From positions 1 to 64,000 of the forward strand of contig RCAB01000042.1 in assembly GCA_003640385.1 (NCBI GenBank): a stretch of DNA of 64,000 bases. The letters run 5' to 3'. Under the pieces are notes generated by a model. The model searched no databases and was not told the origin of the DNA. It worked only from the letters and a program-made list of their open reading frames with translations. The stretch's first letter is position 1; the number at the start of each line of letters is the position of its first letter. Source of the DNA: Setaria digitata. Taxonomy: Eukaryota > Nematoda > Chromadorea > Rhabditida > Setariidae. The translations under genes and the position numbers were made by a program. This document shows positions 52,601 to 64,000 of this stretch, one piece after another.

Positions 52601-53928
52601 TGCAACAACAACGCATTCCCGAATTAATTGATCTCCAACACCAATCTGCGTCCCAATTAAGCTTCACTCATCTTTTCAGTAAATTATAACTCTTTTATGA
52701 AATCGTATATTGGAATTCCCATGTAATGACCGAATAATAGGGATAACTTGCACTTTCTCTTTGAAAATGAATGCTTTTGACCCTGCTACTACCGAATGAC
52801 CTCAACATTCACAATTCATTCTCTGCACAGACTAATTCTGTAGAGACACCGATTTTTGTTGCTAAATAATCAAGTTATCAAGTATCATTTGATAAACAGA
52901 GTTTAAAGACTAACGAAAACATCTACTTTTCCAAGGTGAAAAGTGCAAAATAGATGAGCAAAAATAAAGAAGTGGCTGGAAAGTTCGTATAAAAAATAGA
53001 AAATCCGATGTATTTCCCACGCGTTATGAGCGAACCGACAGTCCTGTCAAAGAAGTAAGTATTCTAGGCACTTCTGAAGTATTATATGATGTTTGCAGTG
53101 AAGATTCAGAGTAAAACTGAATGAAGTTAAAGTAGATAGAGCAATTCAATCTGTATGCTCCTTGACCTCGCAGAGGTCACTTATATTTATTTATTACTGA
53201 AGATCTGCTTGGAAAACTGCATGCGCTCAGTGCTTCGATAATCCTTACATAATGATTTTTATCCTGTGAAATTCTATTCAAGACTGCAACAAATAAAAAT
53301 TCATTTTGGAAAAGAAATTTGTCGAATTGAGTTATTTGATGGAAATCAATGTAAATGAAAAGTATTACTCAAAGTAGTGGTAGAATCTTGCACTGAAACA
53401 CATTCGCATGCAAACAGAAGGAAGTTATCTTTCTTATAGAAGCAGATACTGAAAGAGATCTAAGTTAGTAGCTTTGAAATCTTGTGATATCAACCTATGA
53501 TTTACTAACAATGAATGATAACTAATGCAAATAAGGCAACTGATAAGACGAACTTCATGTGGAAGATATAGATATTATAGTGTAAACTGCATGAAGAAGC
53601 AAAAAGCATTTAATGAGTTCGTCCTGCAATGAATCTGACGTATTGGATTACGGCTGATTTAAAAAAACTGCAAGAAATGAATTAAATATCGAAAAGTGAA
53701 TTAAATCAGGTCTATGTGTATCAGTGAGATTTCAGGATAGTTTCACCGGATAGAAAATGAAACAGTGCTGTATAAACTGTTACTTTGTTAGGAAGATTAT
53801 CACATTAGCAATACATAATAATAATAAAAAGACATACCTAATCTTTGAAATCGACTTGGTGCCGCATTGTTGAGAGCAACGAAACATAATATTATTGCAC
53901 AAAAAAATACTGTCCTAATCATTAACAT
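40141..53928 (-). CDS. large secreted PAN/apple-domain, Ser/Thr/Glu-rich protein
   Basis: Exons in order: 53928-53838, 52442-52380, 51684-51382, 50950-50867, 50276-50140, 49717-49600, 49275-49177, 48010-47819, 47685-47607, 47376-47186, 47062-45923, 45797-45679, 45568-45427, 45308-45285, 45107-44649, 44429-44311, 44124-43980, 43856-43797, 43706-43662, 43603-about 42210, 42054-41956, 41780-41658, 41160-41030, 40868-40703, 40601-40453, 40248-40141, about 1,920 residues. The first exon encodes a signal peptide (hydrophobic core VFFCAIILCFVAL). Seven Cys-rich PAN-like modules follow, each with a Cys-x-x-x-Cys centre and a C-x-x-C end (for example CFRC, HCTGC, HCISC, CLKC, CVRC). They are separated by disordered Ser/Thr/Glu/Val spacers, the largest about 380 and 465 residues. 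No transmembrane segment or GPI-type tail is seen, so it is probably secreted. Mucin-type glycosylation is inferred from composition. The junction after about 42210 is out of phase. No named homologue is recognised. Confidence 0.88.
40703..41160 (-). other. PAN-like module 6
   Basis: Exons 41160-41030 (ECSGRIEFEISRIDDL to CAMKCYET) and 40868-40703 (ANCVLAAYVPSRNDES to VISCLKCT). The usual phase 1-0 and 0-1 arrangement. Confidence 0.8.
43980..44429 (-). other. PAN-like module 5
   Basis: Exons 44429-44311 (CTISFQAKPIASFPEAL to ECAKQCYM) and 44124-43980 (DGCTGAKFSPINQECSLIFG to LWIHCISC). The shared DGCTGAK opening of its second exon shows a duplication of the two-exon unit with module 4. Confidence 0.85.
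45427..45797 (-). other. PAN-like module 4
   Basis: Exons 45797-45679 (GCIVTFQADPHSERPAQS to VCAGRCYQ) and 45568-45427 (DGCTGAKYDPSSKECVLGYG to IWIHCTGC). It is strongly similar to module 5. Confidence 0.85.
47186..47685 (-). other. PAN-like module 3
   Basis: Exons 47685-47607 (ACIVVFEVDPNADIAHF) and 47376-47186 (HCAYLCYRDACTAAVFIPP to LQCFRCR). The exon split is at phase 2, unlike the other two-exon modules, which split at phase 0. Confidence 0.8.
48088..48153. repeat. perfect 27-bp inverted repeat with 12-bp loop
   Basis: Arms 48088-48114 and 48127-48153 are exact reverse complements, and the loop is AAGAAGCAAGAA. It lies in the PAN-gene intron between exons 49275-49177 and 48010-47819, where transcription would place a long hairpin in the pre-mRNA. 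It could be a tiny non-autonomous transposon remnant, a hairpin RNA or a fold-back artefact. Confidence 0.85.
49177..50276 (-). other. PAN-like module 2
   Basis: Encoded by exons 50276-50140 (MQCRKDLWFIADEV to CAKMCFSRCCK), 49717-49600 (MAVYSSNKKKCQF onward) and the start of 49275-49177 (ITCVTCD). The same central CAxxC and terminal CxxC layout as the other modules. Confidence 0.75.
51382..51684 (-). other. PAN-like module 1 (single exon)
   Basis: The only module carried by one exon. It starts with CPDENLKIYV, has the central helix pattern LLECTQKCYNNPQCFSLKY and ends with ITIDCITCQS. Eight or more cysteines fit the PAN/apple fold. The module begins and ends in phase 1. Confidence 0.8.
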
Positions 53929-56660
53929 TTTCGCTCCCTTTTCGAACAGTCACTTTCAGGACCGTTATAAATATGAAGTTATGACTAGGTATGTTTAGTT
54001 GGAGAATCAATTTTATTTGAATAGATATGTGGTATTTTTCCAGTATCCGACTTTCCACCTTGCTGGTTATAGTCTTCGATTCTGCAAATTAGTTGATGAT
54101 ATGCAAATATAGGTATGCTGCAAAATATTCTGTAGTTCACGCAAATTTGAAATAGCGTTTTACAGCAAATTGAAGAGGCATGGTGATTTGTAGTACCAAC
54201 GGCTAAGTTAGAACGACAGGGAAATAAGGAAGTTTAATTGCAAAGTTGTTTTGTAGTAAGTATTTAAATTCTCAAGATGATGAAGAAGGCACTTGCTGGG
54301 ACTAATCGTTAATTATATTAATCAATGACCGAGAGCACTGTTGCCGTTTATTTTCATTTTAAGCATTCTTATAAACAAAAGAAAAACAAGCAGTAATTTA
54401 AACTATGTCGAAATATTGTGACAAGAAGTAAAGATTATAGTGGTAAAAGTTAGTTAACTAAAAAAAATAACTGAGACATTTATTTTTGTTGATGGCAAAA
54501 AGTATTACAAAAGTAAGATCAATTTTTTTCCATAAACAGCAATTTAAAAAATTTGATATTTGGTTCTTTGTGACAACTTTTCGAAATTTTTAATGTCACT
54601 CCAAAATACTGCTGAATGGCATCGTTTTTTTTGAATGTTTCCAAAAAGGCAAAAATTATTTTACAATCCTGCAGTGGAATTTTGTTAAATTTATTCTGAC
54701 AGCTTTTATTATAAGCATTCAGAAAGACTAATTGTATTTTCAGATAAGTAGTTCATGCTATCACTATGACTACTTTATTCGGGACTGTAGAAAGAAAGCT
54801 CTTCCGCTTAGCGATATAAGTGAAGTAGTTTCTTTACCAAGTAAATTTAGTAACATTTATCAAGCTCTCCATTGCACGATACATTTATTATCATTTTTGC
54901 ATCAGCAAAGAGCAGCGATATTGATTATTGTTAAATGAATAATTTCCAATATGAAGCCCAGAAAAAGCTTGAAATATTTATCACTAGTAGATTTCTTTCT
55001 TGATTGCATTAATAGTGATAAATTTCTTGTTTCCCTCTGTTATTTTTGTCCAAAAAATAAGATAACAGAAATCAGAGATCGTTGAGATTTAAAAGTTCAA
55101 GCTAATTTTTCAATACTCTCTTTAAATACAAGTGTATTCACGAAAATTTTTTAGAAAGCTAATGTCCAATAGAGTAAAGACTTTCAATCATTTAAAACTA
55201 ATCCATAATAATTTTCTATTAATTGGAAAGATATCCTTTTTAGGAATTTTGTTCCATCAAACTTCGTAATGAAAGAAAAATGCTAGATAAAGGATATATT
55301 TGAATGATTTTTAAACTATGATGATGAAATGTAGTCATCTAAGTAGAGCCTTTTCAATGGACGACTCTGTAGAATGACAAAATACTCTCAAAAGTTATCT
55401 AAAAGTTGGTAATTCAGAACTTTTAGCTTCGGTGGTCTATCAAATGCAGTAGGAATGAATGTCAGAAAGATCTTGCTGATTTTTTTCAGCAGTGGAATAG
55501 GCCTTCACAGAAGAGAAAATTTCCAATGAGTAGTGAACAGAGACAGTCTAAGATAAATAAATAAAAACAATGAAGGACACCGTTGACTCTTACTTGCTGT
55601 TAAATTCTAACGATGTAGTCATAGTGACAATAGAAATGCTCAGTTCTCGGGATACCTAAATATACTGTTGTATGAGATTCTGAAGGTGAGAAAAGCAGTG
55701 CAAGAACGTGTTGCATCCATTTTGTTATGCGACAAATTAGCGACAGTCAGTGAGTGACGACGATTGAGGAGAGTACTGTATGCATAAGTTACCTGGGAGA
55801 CACTGCAAATAAAGCCTATCAGGAAGTAAACATTCCGAGCATTGGGAGCACTTAACACTGCTTTCTTCAGCAATGCTCTCAGGAGACTTAGGTCTAAGAA
55901 CTAGATAAAGAAGTTAATTTAACTCGAGAAAATGATGAACTGATAGTAAGACTCAGGACTATCTGTCAACTGCTATGTTAGCTTCTTTTAGTGTCAACTA
56001 AGGGACTAAGGATTGAAAATAAGTGTATTGGATGATGCCACTATTGTATGGTTGACAGAAAGAGACACTAAGCTACGCTTATGCAAGGACAAATGTATCC
56101 TTCACTTGCAACACTTAAATAGTTTAATTATAATTTCGGCTAATTATTTGTATTTAGTTAAAGTTCAGTGATAGTCAGCTTAAAAAATTAACCTTAATAT
56201 AAATATAAATAACAACAATTAATTACTCACTTTATCAACAAGCTTCTTCCTGACGTATGTCGAGAAATTTACGTGGACTCAATGCAAATTATGTAATATA
56301 TCAGTTTAGCTAAAATCTTGAAATCGAACTGAAATTAGTACTTCAGATAATAATGAATTACACTGCTCAGTATAAAAATATCAACATCAACTTTAATATT
56401 ATTGAAGATTTTAATTCGCTTTATACAGGTCAGGCTGAGATCTCTTGCGCTAAGAATTAATGACTAGACTTGTTATTACTTGAACAGGAAAAAATGAAAG
56501 TTCGGGATTTTATTCGAAAGTTATTAGAAATTAAAAATTATATTTTTAAGATTGGGTATTAAAGCGAACGCTTCGTAATAAGCAACAGAAGTTATAGAAA
56601 TTAATAAAGTGGGAATAATTTGCAACGATGATTCCTTTATGATCGGAAAACTTGTTTAAT
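53929..56660. other. upstream of the PAN gene, no gene supported
   Basis: AT-rich sequence with only short frames. The PAN gene promoter should lie in its left part; a TATTTATAA-like box is present near 53968-53977 but is not decisive in such AT-rich DNA. Confidence 0.5.
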
Positions 56661-56663
56661 TAG

Positions 56664-57071
56664 TTGAATGGAAGTGACCAGTGCATCTTACATCCCTCTC
56701 ACGGAGGAAAATGCTGTTCTACAGGTGAACTACCCAACAGAGGTCTTCCAACGCTGCACTGCAATCTTTTGATGAAGTATCATTGTTCCTCGCATCACTA
56801 CCGAATGAATTTTTTTGTACAAGTTTCCTGCGCGAAATACTATGACAGTGCACCTTTCAACATTCGAGAATAGATGGCGACTCAATCTTCTGTTCTTGAA
56901 GGTGACCGGTTCCACCAACTACCCAACCACTGCATCGTTGTCCTGCTCACTCTAAGCTACATTGCTGTTACATTCGTCCTCTTCTTTATCTCCTGCCACA
57001 ATTCTTTCAGGAACGTTAGAATTAATCAAAATGTATCTCCCTTACTTTTACATTTTGATCCAAGAAACTAG
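56664..57071 (+). pseudogene. possible small or broken gene: two abutting in-frame ORFs
   Basis: Frames 56664-56873 (69 residues, His/Cys-rich) and 56874-57071 (65 residues) are in the same frame and separated only by one TAG at 56871-56873, directly followed by ATG. Together they give a 136-codon frame with one stop, in a patch of clearly higher GC than its surroundings. The second part has a hydrophobic stretch of about 22 residues around VVLLTLSYIAVTFVLFFISC, a possible membrane helix. No domain is recognised and no splice partner is seen. It may be a decayed gene, an exon with a readable stop, or chance. Confidence 0.2.
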
Positions 57072-60000
57072 GCAGTCAGAATTTCATTTCCAGGAGGACT
57101 ACAACAAACTTCACCTTCTATAAGTTTTTTTTCTGAAAAGAAGAAGCCACAATTCCTAAGCTCAGCTATATAGAATCAGAAATAGAACTGCATCCATGAT
57201 GGGTTTATAACGTTCATTGGTTGATAACTTTTGTTCTAGAAATTTGAAGTATTTTCGAACCTTTCTACAGATGCAGTACAACTAATCCAAATCACCAAGT
57301 CTCTTCAAAATTGAGCCTTTGATTTAGTCAGTAATTCTGATTGTTTAGGTTTCCTATGTTCACTTTATTTGCTCATCTTTGAAAAATAAAGCACCTGTGC
57401 AATTTTTAAACCAGTCAGTACTGAATCTCTACCTGCTCGAAATACTTCACGGAAATGTTTTCAAAATACAACAGTTTTACGGAAGATTTGAAAAAATACA
57501 AAAACTAAGTAAAATTATCATTTAGCAAAATATGGGGAGAAGTTCTGATCGGAAGTGACCTGGAAATTTTTCAGAAGTAGTAACCAATCGACAACAATTC
57601 TAATAATGTGACAGCTGTAATAATTTTGGAATTTTCATAGAACTATTAACTGAGTTGAGAATAACCAGTCTGCAATACTTGTGCTAAACAATGTGCGTCT
57701 GAAATGAGTGAAGGTGTCATAGAGACGCTAAAAAAGTAATTTAGATAATGAGCAAAATTAACTACTGGAACGCCCATAATAGCAAATCATGAAGGTTTAC
57801 GTTTGAAACAGTTAGGTTATTTACGAACAAAAAGCATTATTTGCCAATTAAAATATCTTCTGATTTGGTCAGAAGTGTGTGATTTTCAATGAAAAAGAGT
57901 GAGTGGAAGGAGAAATTACTCATTCCGAAAAAGAAAAAATGCTGCAGTGAAAGTGGAAATAAACCGGATATTCATCCAAACGATAGATTCAAGGTATCAA
58001 TCAAACATGACCTGCGTTTTGCCTTTGGTAAAAAAGGCAAACATCAATCGTCCCCCTTCATTAAAAATCTGTATTTCGGATTTCGAATTGAGAAAAATTC
58101 GTCTCGTTTTCTCATTACTCTGAAAAAAATCCTGCGCAAATATTATCTGATGATTTCCAAGAAGATTTCCAGTCAGTTTTTATTGTTCCTACCCATTTTC
58201 TGGGTTGTTGTTATTACCAATTTCCACCTTTTTTTTTGCTGTTTTTGAAATATTTACTGCATTTTCCTCCTGATTTCTGAATCATGAATACCATGGTAGA
58301 TATTTGTAAATTCAAAACTGCAAACTTTTTCCTCTTAAAAGATTATTTGGTCTAACCTATACATCAGTATTTTTGCAAGAAATCTTCTGAAAAAGGATAA
58401 GAACGAAGTTATCAAGAACAATACATGGATGGATGGATGGTGACGTTGCAAAAAAGCGAAATGATGAAAGATTATGTTTATGGAATTTATATTTTTTCCC
58501 ATTTATTATCAGATAGTAAGAAGGTGTGAATAAGGAGAAATTGTCATTCGAGAGTATGAAAGATTAAAGCATGTGAACAGAATGAGATACCACCGATCAC
58601 TGCACTATAAAATTCCGTATCACTGATGAAGGTGAGGGAAGCAAGAAGCTCATTTAGAAGGAGAAGATGACGAAAGTGTGAATAGTTTTTTCTTCCTCTT
58701 TTAACTAAACAACAAACAGGAAAGTAGGAGAACAAGTTATTCAGAGAAGATAGTAAACAAAAATGATTCAAAAAAAGTTGCATTGCTTGATGAATTAGTA
58801 ATATGCTAAACGGATGGAATGACCGCTTGTTCACATTCTTTCACTTTGAGCAAAAATTAGATGACCAGCAAGCTGATCCATTTTGCCTAACGTTCTTTCT
58901 TCTTTTCGGTAGCAAAATTAATTAACTTTAGCACTCTTCCATCTCATCAGCTTCTGCTTTCATTTCCATTTCCCCTGTCACTGTCTTCTCGCACCTATCA
59001 ACTCTCAAATCTTCAAATGAATTTTTCAGCAAGCGTCACCCTTCATCCCGCTCCTACCCCTTCTTCTACCGTTTATTAATTACTTGATTGTCCTGTTTTA
59101 CCCTTTGAAGAATCAATGTGTGCACTCCCCATGATAATAATATAACCATTATCATTCACTAGTTAACTACATCCAATCTTATAAATTGTTTCAGTGTGTC
59201 GAAGGTAAGATCACTGAAAGATGAGGGAGCCAAATCCGGAGGATTCTTAAGGAGTGAAAGAAAATCAACTAAAGTTTTTGAGTGGTTAAGTTCATTGCTT
59301 CACTTTATTGGGAGAAATTTTAGAATTTTTTTATAAATGAAATTACTCAATTTGATTAAACAAAAGACATCATTCTTCAGCAAATTTGTGAAGAAAAAAA
59401 TTAGCATTTATTTTCCGTTCTCATTTGTCACAGTGTTTTTCGGCGAGTGTAAAGAACTGATATCAAGTTATCAATGTGTAGAAGATAATATGTCAAAAAA
59501 CGAAAATATTTAATTATCACTCACATCCATTTAACTTTCTATCTAGTAATAATCATTCCGAATATTTTTTTTTATTTCTATTTTTATAGAAATATTACAC
59601 CGTGAATAGTTTGCTTTCCAACATTACCTTGATAATTTTTCAAGCTTTTAAAGACTTTCCATATGTGATTTTTAGGAACGTGGGAAGTCTTTTTAAAAAT
59701 GAGAAATAAAAATAAAAAAATAGTTATCTGACAAAGGAATTTAAAGGGAACAGCAAGCGTAGAAAATATCGCGCAGTAATAAAACATTTTAAAATTAAGA
59801 CTTATTAAAGAGAAATGTGTCTATGTAAGGTAAATGGATGTTTTGTGAAAAGTTTATTAAATGAGAGTTTGAAGCGGATACCTTGCAGTAGACGAGATTA
59901 TCCGTTACCATCGGTTTGTTGCGATTTTTCAACAACATTAGTGTTGCTGATGCATTTTGAGGGCGTCAACAATGTGACACAGGTGAATTACGAATCGCGG

Positions 60001-63000
60001 TCTTGATTTGTAATTAAAAATAATATAATTTGAGCAAATGAGGGCTTTCAAGTTTCTGCTCCTCCTGCAGCCATCCTTTGACTGTTCAGCTACCTTTTTT
60101 TGAAGCGAATGACTAGGCGCTACCGTCCATCTGGACAAATGAACAAGGTAGAGTCGAAGACAGGAGATTCGGAAACGCAAGATGTGGCATCGCTTTTTCT
60201 CGTTTTTAACGTTAGGAAAACACTTGTGCCCAATATTGCCAAGTTTACTGGAATAATCAAGGCGAATAATTCCATCCCGTAATTAACAGAAGTGGTCCAC
60301 TTCTTTTACTTCTCTCTTGCTGTTATGAACTTAATTTCCATTAGCATGATGAGATATGTTACAAACAAAAGCAACCGGAAGAGCGTGGCAGTTTCTGAAA
60401 GCGTTGTCATCATTCATAAAATGATGGCTCATATTTAGTTAAAAATGAAGTTTACTTTTGCCACTCCTTGATGGAAGAAATAAAACATGGAAGTACTGCA
60501 CAATACACTATTACAGGACACACTGATAGATTTTGACTTCCAATTTGCAAAACCTTCCGGATGAGGCGTTGATGTGTGATGCATTTCCTTTCCGGTTTCA
60601 TCGGCGGTTATATACGAGTGAACTATATGATTAAAGTGCTTGATATCAGAAAAAGTGGATTATCTTAGTGTTGTGGGAATTTAACGTGAAAGCAAAAGGA
60701 TGCCATCGGTGGGAAAGAAATGAAATGGAATATCCAGCTTCTCAGAAGCCTTCTTACAATAAGAAGGCGATATCGAAAAGACGAAACTGCATATTCTATC
60801 GCATACTTTCACTAGCGTTCACGAATGCAACCGTACTTCACTAATGCCAAGTTTGCATTTGTGTCGAATTTGTTTTATTTCAACTACATGTCACGTCGGA
60901 AACAATTCTTATCGACTGATATGCCCCGAAAAAGGTGGAAAGGAATTGATCGCTTTACCTGACATTTCACATAATCCCTTGTGCCGTTCTTTTTCGCAGT
61001 TTCATAGGTTCTGATTCTCCAGTAAGTTCAAATAGATCTCTTAGTGAATTTTTGTACAAAGGAGTAAATTTGTCATCTAAAATCCAGCGACCCTCTTTCG
61101 ATGGAAAGGAGTTTCAATTTCTCTATTGAAATTGTCCTCCCCATTTGGCATTTTTCCCAATAATTTAATCTCAATGACTTGATTTAATTGGCCGATTTAA
61201 GTGGCCTGATAGTTGTTACTCTCATCCCTTAATTTAATCTAAAATTTTAACGGATTTGAAAAAGAAAGACATTTGACATGCGACTGTTTTTCTAATTTTC
61301 AACACCTCGTGCCCCATTTAACATGGCAAATTAGATTCCTATAGAAACTAGAAAAGTCAAAAAAAAAAAAAATTTAAATAATACTAGATGTCAGGTGTTA
61401 TTTAATTAGTTGATAGAGGGAATAATTAATGGTAGTGTAGTTTCATTAATCATTATAATTGCTATGGGCTTCATTTCATTCATTCTTTATCTTTCTTTTG
61501 TCACTTTAATTCCAGTTTAATCACTTTTAAATTTATGCTATTCTATAATATAAATTAAATCGGCAACACCCTGTCGATGCCCAATGTCAATATACTTATA
61601 AACATCAAAGAAGGCAGAACAAACAAACGGTTTAATTTTCGAAACAGAAAAAAAGTCAAATGATTTATAAATCAGATATTACTTCATTTACACAAACAGA
61701 AGGTTTGTTACTGAAAGCAAAAAGTGCTCTTTTGCGAATTTTTTCTTCGAAGATATTGCCTTTTTCCAACGAATAAATGACTACCAGACAGTCTAAAGTT
61801 AAGAGTAAAACATACTCCTGTCAATTATAAGTTTGTGTATGAAAAATATAACAGTCAAGTTCCAAATATGAAATTAAGCGAGTTTTTAGTAATGCAAAGT
61901 TCTATGAAGTAATCCCAAACAAATTTACTGCAGAAAGCTGCTTTGGGGAAAATTTCATTCAGTGATTTCAAAATGCAAGGAACAAGTTCTTCTGCTTAAT
62001 AGTATACTGTTCCATTTATAATTAATTTAACGTTTCAAAAACTAAGTTTGCAATTTCACTTATTTCGACCTGCTCACAATAAATTGCACATTAAATTATA
62101 TGTGGATTAAAAAAAAAAAATGAATTTAAATTTGAAACATATCGCCATAAAGTAAAATTTTTCGCAAAAGGCTTGATGGAGCATAAAAATGTACATGATG
62201 TGACATTTTGGCTCTAATAAATTTTATGGACTGATTTGAAATCGATTACCTATATGATGAAAATTTCCACAAATTTCTCCATCAGCCTTTAGCGATTTTT
62301 TGTACTGACAAGATTTGGAGTTCAAAAGAAACTAGTATTTTTGAAATGCGATAAGCGATAAAAGAAAAACTAGGTAGTGTCATGTGAATTAAATATTTTT
62401 TCCACTTCATTTGGATTTAAAAATTGTATGTGACAAGCATATTTTGAGTTGTTTGCAGCAAATAAATATAGTATAAGAAAATTATTTATATTAATCCAAA
62501 AACAACAGCGTTTCATTTGCATCTGTAATTATGAGAATTTTCCACTTCTCAGCATGTGCCATTTAATGACATCCGGTCACTCTGAAGCATGACCAGTGGT
62601 CAGCAAGCATTGTTATTTTGAAAAGGAAAACCTCCCATGAAATTGCAGCCCGAGATGCTTTTTGCGTTTCGTGATGCAGTGCTAATCTTTCATTTATCAT
62701 GTGAAAATGGGAAATGATCTGATTTGTCGAATGCATATGTTGTTGTGTAAAATTTAATAAAAAACACGGAAATTAATAAAAAAGAAAACACGAAAATTCC
62801 AGTGAAATGAGCTATTGTTTGATCATAAAGTGGGGAAGAATTTCTGAAAGAATGTACGACGAAAAAAGGATGACTGGTGATTTGAAAAGGAACTTTCTTG
62901 GTAGAGGAACCATCATTTTTTTCTTTTTCTTTTGGATGACGTTACAATAAGTATTCAAGATTTTCCTACCCATTGTACGAAAAAAAAAAAAAAATTTCTT

Positions 63001-64000
63001 GCAAAATGCAAATGTTTTGACGTTTTCAAATTAATCTTTTCACTTCACTGTAGCAATTTTTATCGAAAGTAAAAGTCACACTAAGTGGTAACTATTTTCT
63101 TAACAAATTCCGGCCATCTTAGCTTTACTGCTTTGTCAATCGCACAATTGCAAGCGAAAAAAGAATGGAAACAATAATCATAAAAAATTTACTTTCATTG
63201 ATAGTAAGAATAGGAAGGCAACAAATAAGCGACTTTTAAAATTTTCGTAGATTATAGCAAAAACGGATTTACATTTTCGATTAAAAAATTCTTTCCTAAA
63301 TAACAACAGCAAACAATTTTTTTTTTTTTTTTGACAGTGCCATAGAATATTGAATTATGTCATTTCTCTGCCCAAAAAATTCTGATAATAGTCTTTTTAA
63401 AATCTAAATTAACGAGCAAACAGTTAAATAGTTTTCATCAATCTATCGCCGTTCTTGTGTAATTAACAGTTTTCAAACAGGGACTAATTTTAATATTTTT
63501 AATGCAATAGTGAAAGCCCGTACGATGTGAAAAACCAAATATTTAAAATCATTTAGTGTAACAACATGTTATTGTTCATATGCTATAGTCTCATGTCGAA
63601 GTGAAAATTTCATTTCTGAAAAGTTTACCGTGTAATACATCCTTTATAATTCCATTAAAATTGACGATTTTTGTCGTACATCATTAAGGCCATTAAATGA
63701 AAACTATTCGAATGACCTGAATTTATTTATCTCTAAGAAAATCAATGCTTAAAGTAAAATGTGCCAATGATAGAAAGCTTGAAAGTGAAGAAGCGAAACG
63801 GAAAAGTTGAGAAAAAAAAATTACAGGTGTGCCAATGATAGAAAGTTAAGAGCAGGCCACAACGCCCAGTTCAGCAGGACATATTATTGTCATAGTAGGA
63901 CAGTGAATGCCATAACTTCTATTTATCAAAGAAGCATGGGTAGAATACTGATCTTATCGATACGTCTCTTCAGATATTTGCTTGACAGTTATTCTGATCC
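57072..64000. other. 7-kb 3' stretch without supported genes
   Basis: AT-rich. It holds a 119-codon frame at 57889-58248 with Lys-rich then hydrophobic low-complexity content (not supported), a GGAT microsatellite near 58425-58440, a pyrimidine-rich tract near 58930-59060, several homopolymer runs and a 17-base direct repeat near 63761-63845. No domain-bearing exon, tRNA or other RNA gene was recognised on either strand. Confidence 0.5.
63761..63845. repeat. 17-bp direct repeat
   Basis: The word GTGCCAATGATAGAAAG occurs at 63761-63777 and again at 63829-63845, 68 bases apart. A local duplication of unknown meaning. Confidence 0.7.

Noticed and set aside
57889..58248. 119-residue plus-strand ORF
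   Set aside because: Lys/Ser-rich then hydrophobic low-complexity content, overlapped by a second open frame at 57899-58123. No domain and no splice partner.
59938..60282. Overlapping frames on both strands near 60 kb
   Set aside because: Short, no domain. The plus-strand ATG is followed by a possible donor but no acceptor-bounded partner was found.

Overview
This window looks like a piece of a nematode nuclear genome, most likely a clade III (spirurid or filarial-type) worm. The DNA is AT-rich. Every convincing gene is split into many short exons by mostly small GT-AG introns with T-rich TTTTCAG-type acceptors, and acceptor-like sites lie just upstream of several start codons, as expected for spliced-leader trans-splicing. 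There are no bacterial-type operons, phage genes, CRISPR arrays or recognisable tRNA or rRNA genes. The species cannot be fixed from the sequence alone.

Six protein genes are supported. From left to right: (1) a calcyphosin-like EF-hand protein on + (2105-5427, 4 exons). (2) An EFCAB7-like EF-hand protein on - (6379-13023, at least 13 exons), tail to tail with gene 1. (3) A ONECUT-class CUT-homeobox transcription factor on - (18222-24383, 16 exons). (4) A MALT1-type paracaspase on + (27463-32849, 15 exons including a predicted 11-nt microexon), head to head with gene 3 across a 3.1-kb spacer that contains a GC-rich island. (5) A coiled-coil protein of unknown function on + (36182-39873). (6) A very large secreted PAN/apple-domain, Ser/Thr/Glu-rich (mucin-like) protein on - (40141-53928, about 26 exons, about 1,900 residues), tail to tail with gene 5. 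The last 10 kb (53929-64000) holds no convincing gene, only one GC-richer 400-base stretch that may be a small or broken gene.

The genes do not form one pathway. Calcyphosin and EFCAB7 are both calcium-binding proteins, and EFCAB7 relatives are tied to cilia. ONECUT factors are mainly neuronal and developmental regulators. MALT1 is an immune-signalling protease that in C. elegans acts in IL-17 signalling. The PAN protein looks like a secreted or surface glycoprotein with seven two-exon PAN modules separated by disordered spacers, and it is the most unusual gene here.

The assembly has three single-N joins (627, 18444, 21253), each flanked by duplicated or inverted sequence, so local copy number there is not to be trusted. 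Exon models were built by hand from reading frame, splice sites and intron phase. They close in phase for genes 1, 4 and 5. One exon junction stays unresolved in each of genes 2, 3 and 6.
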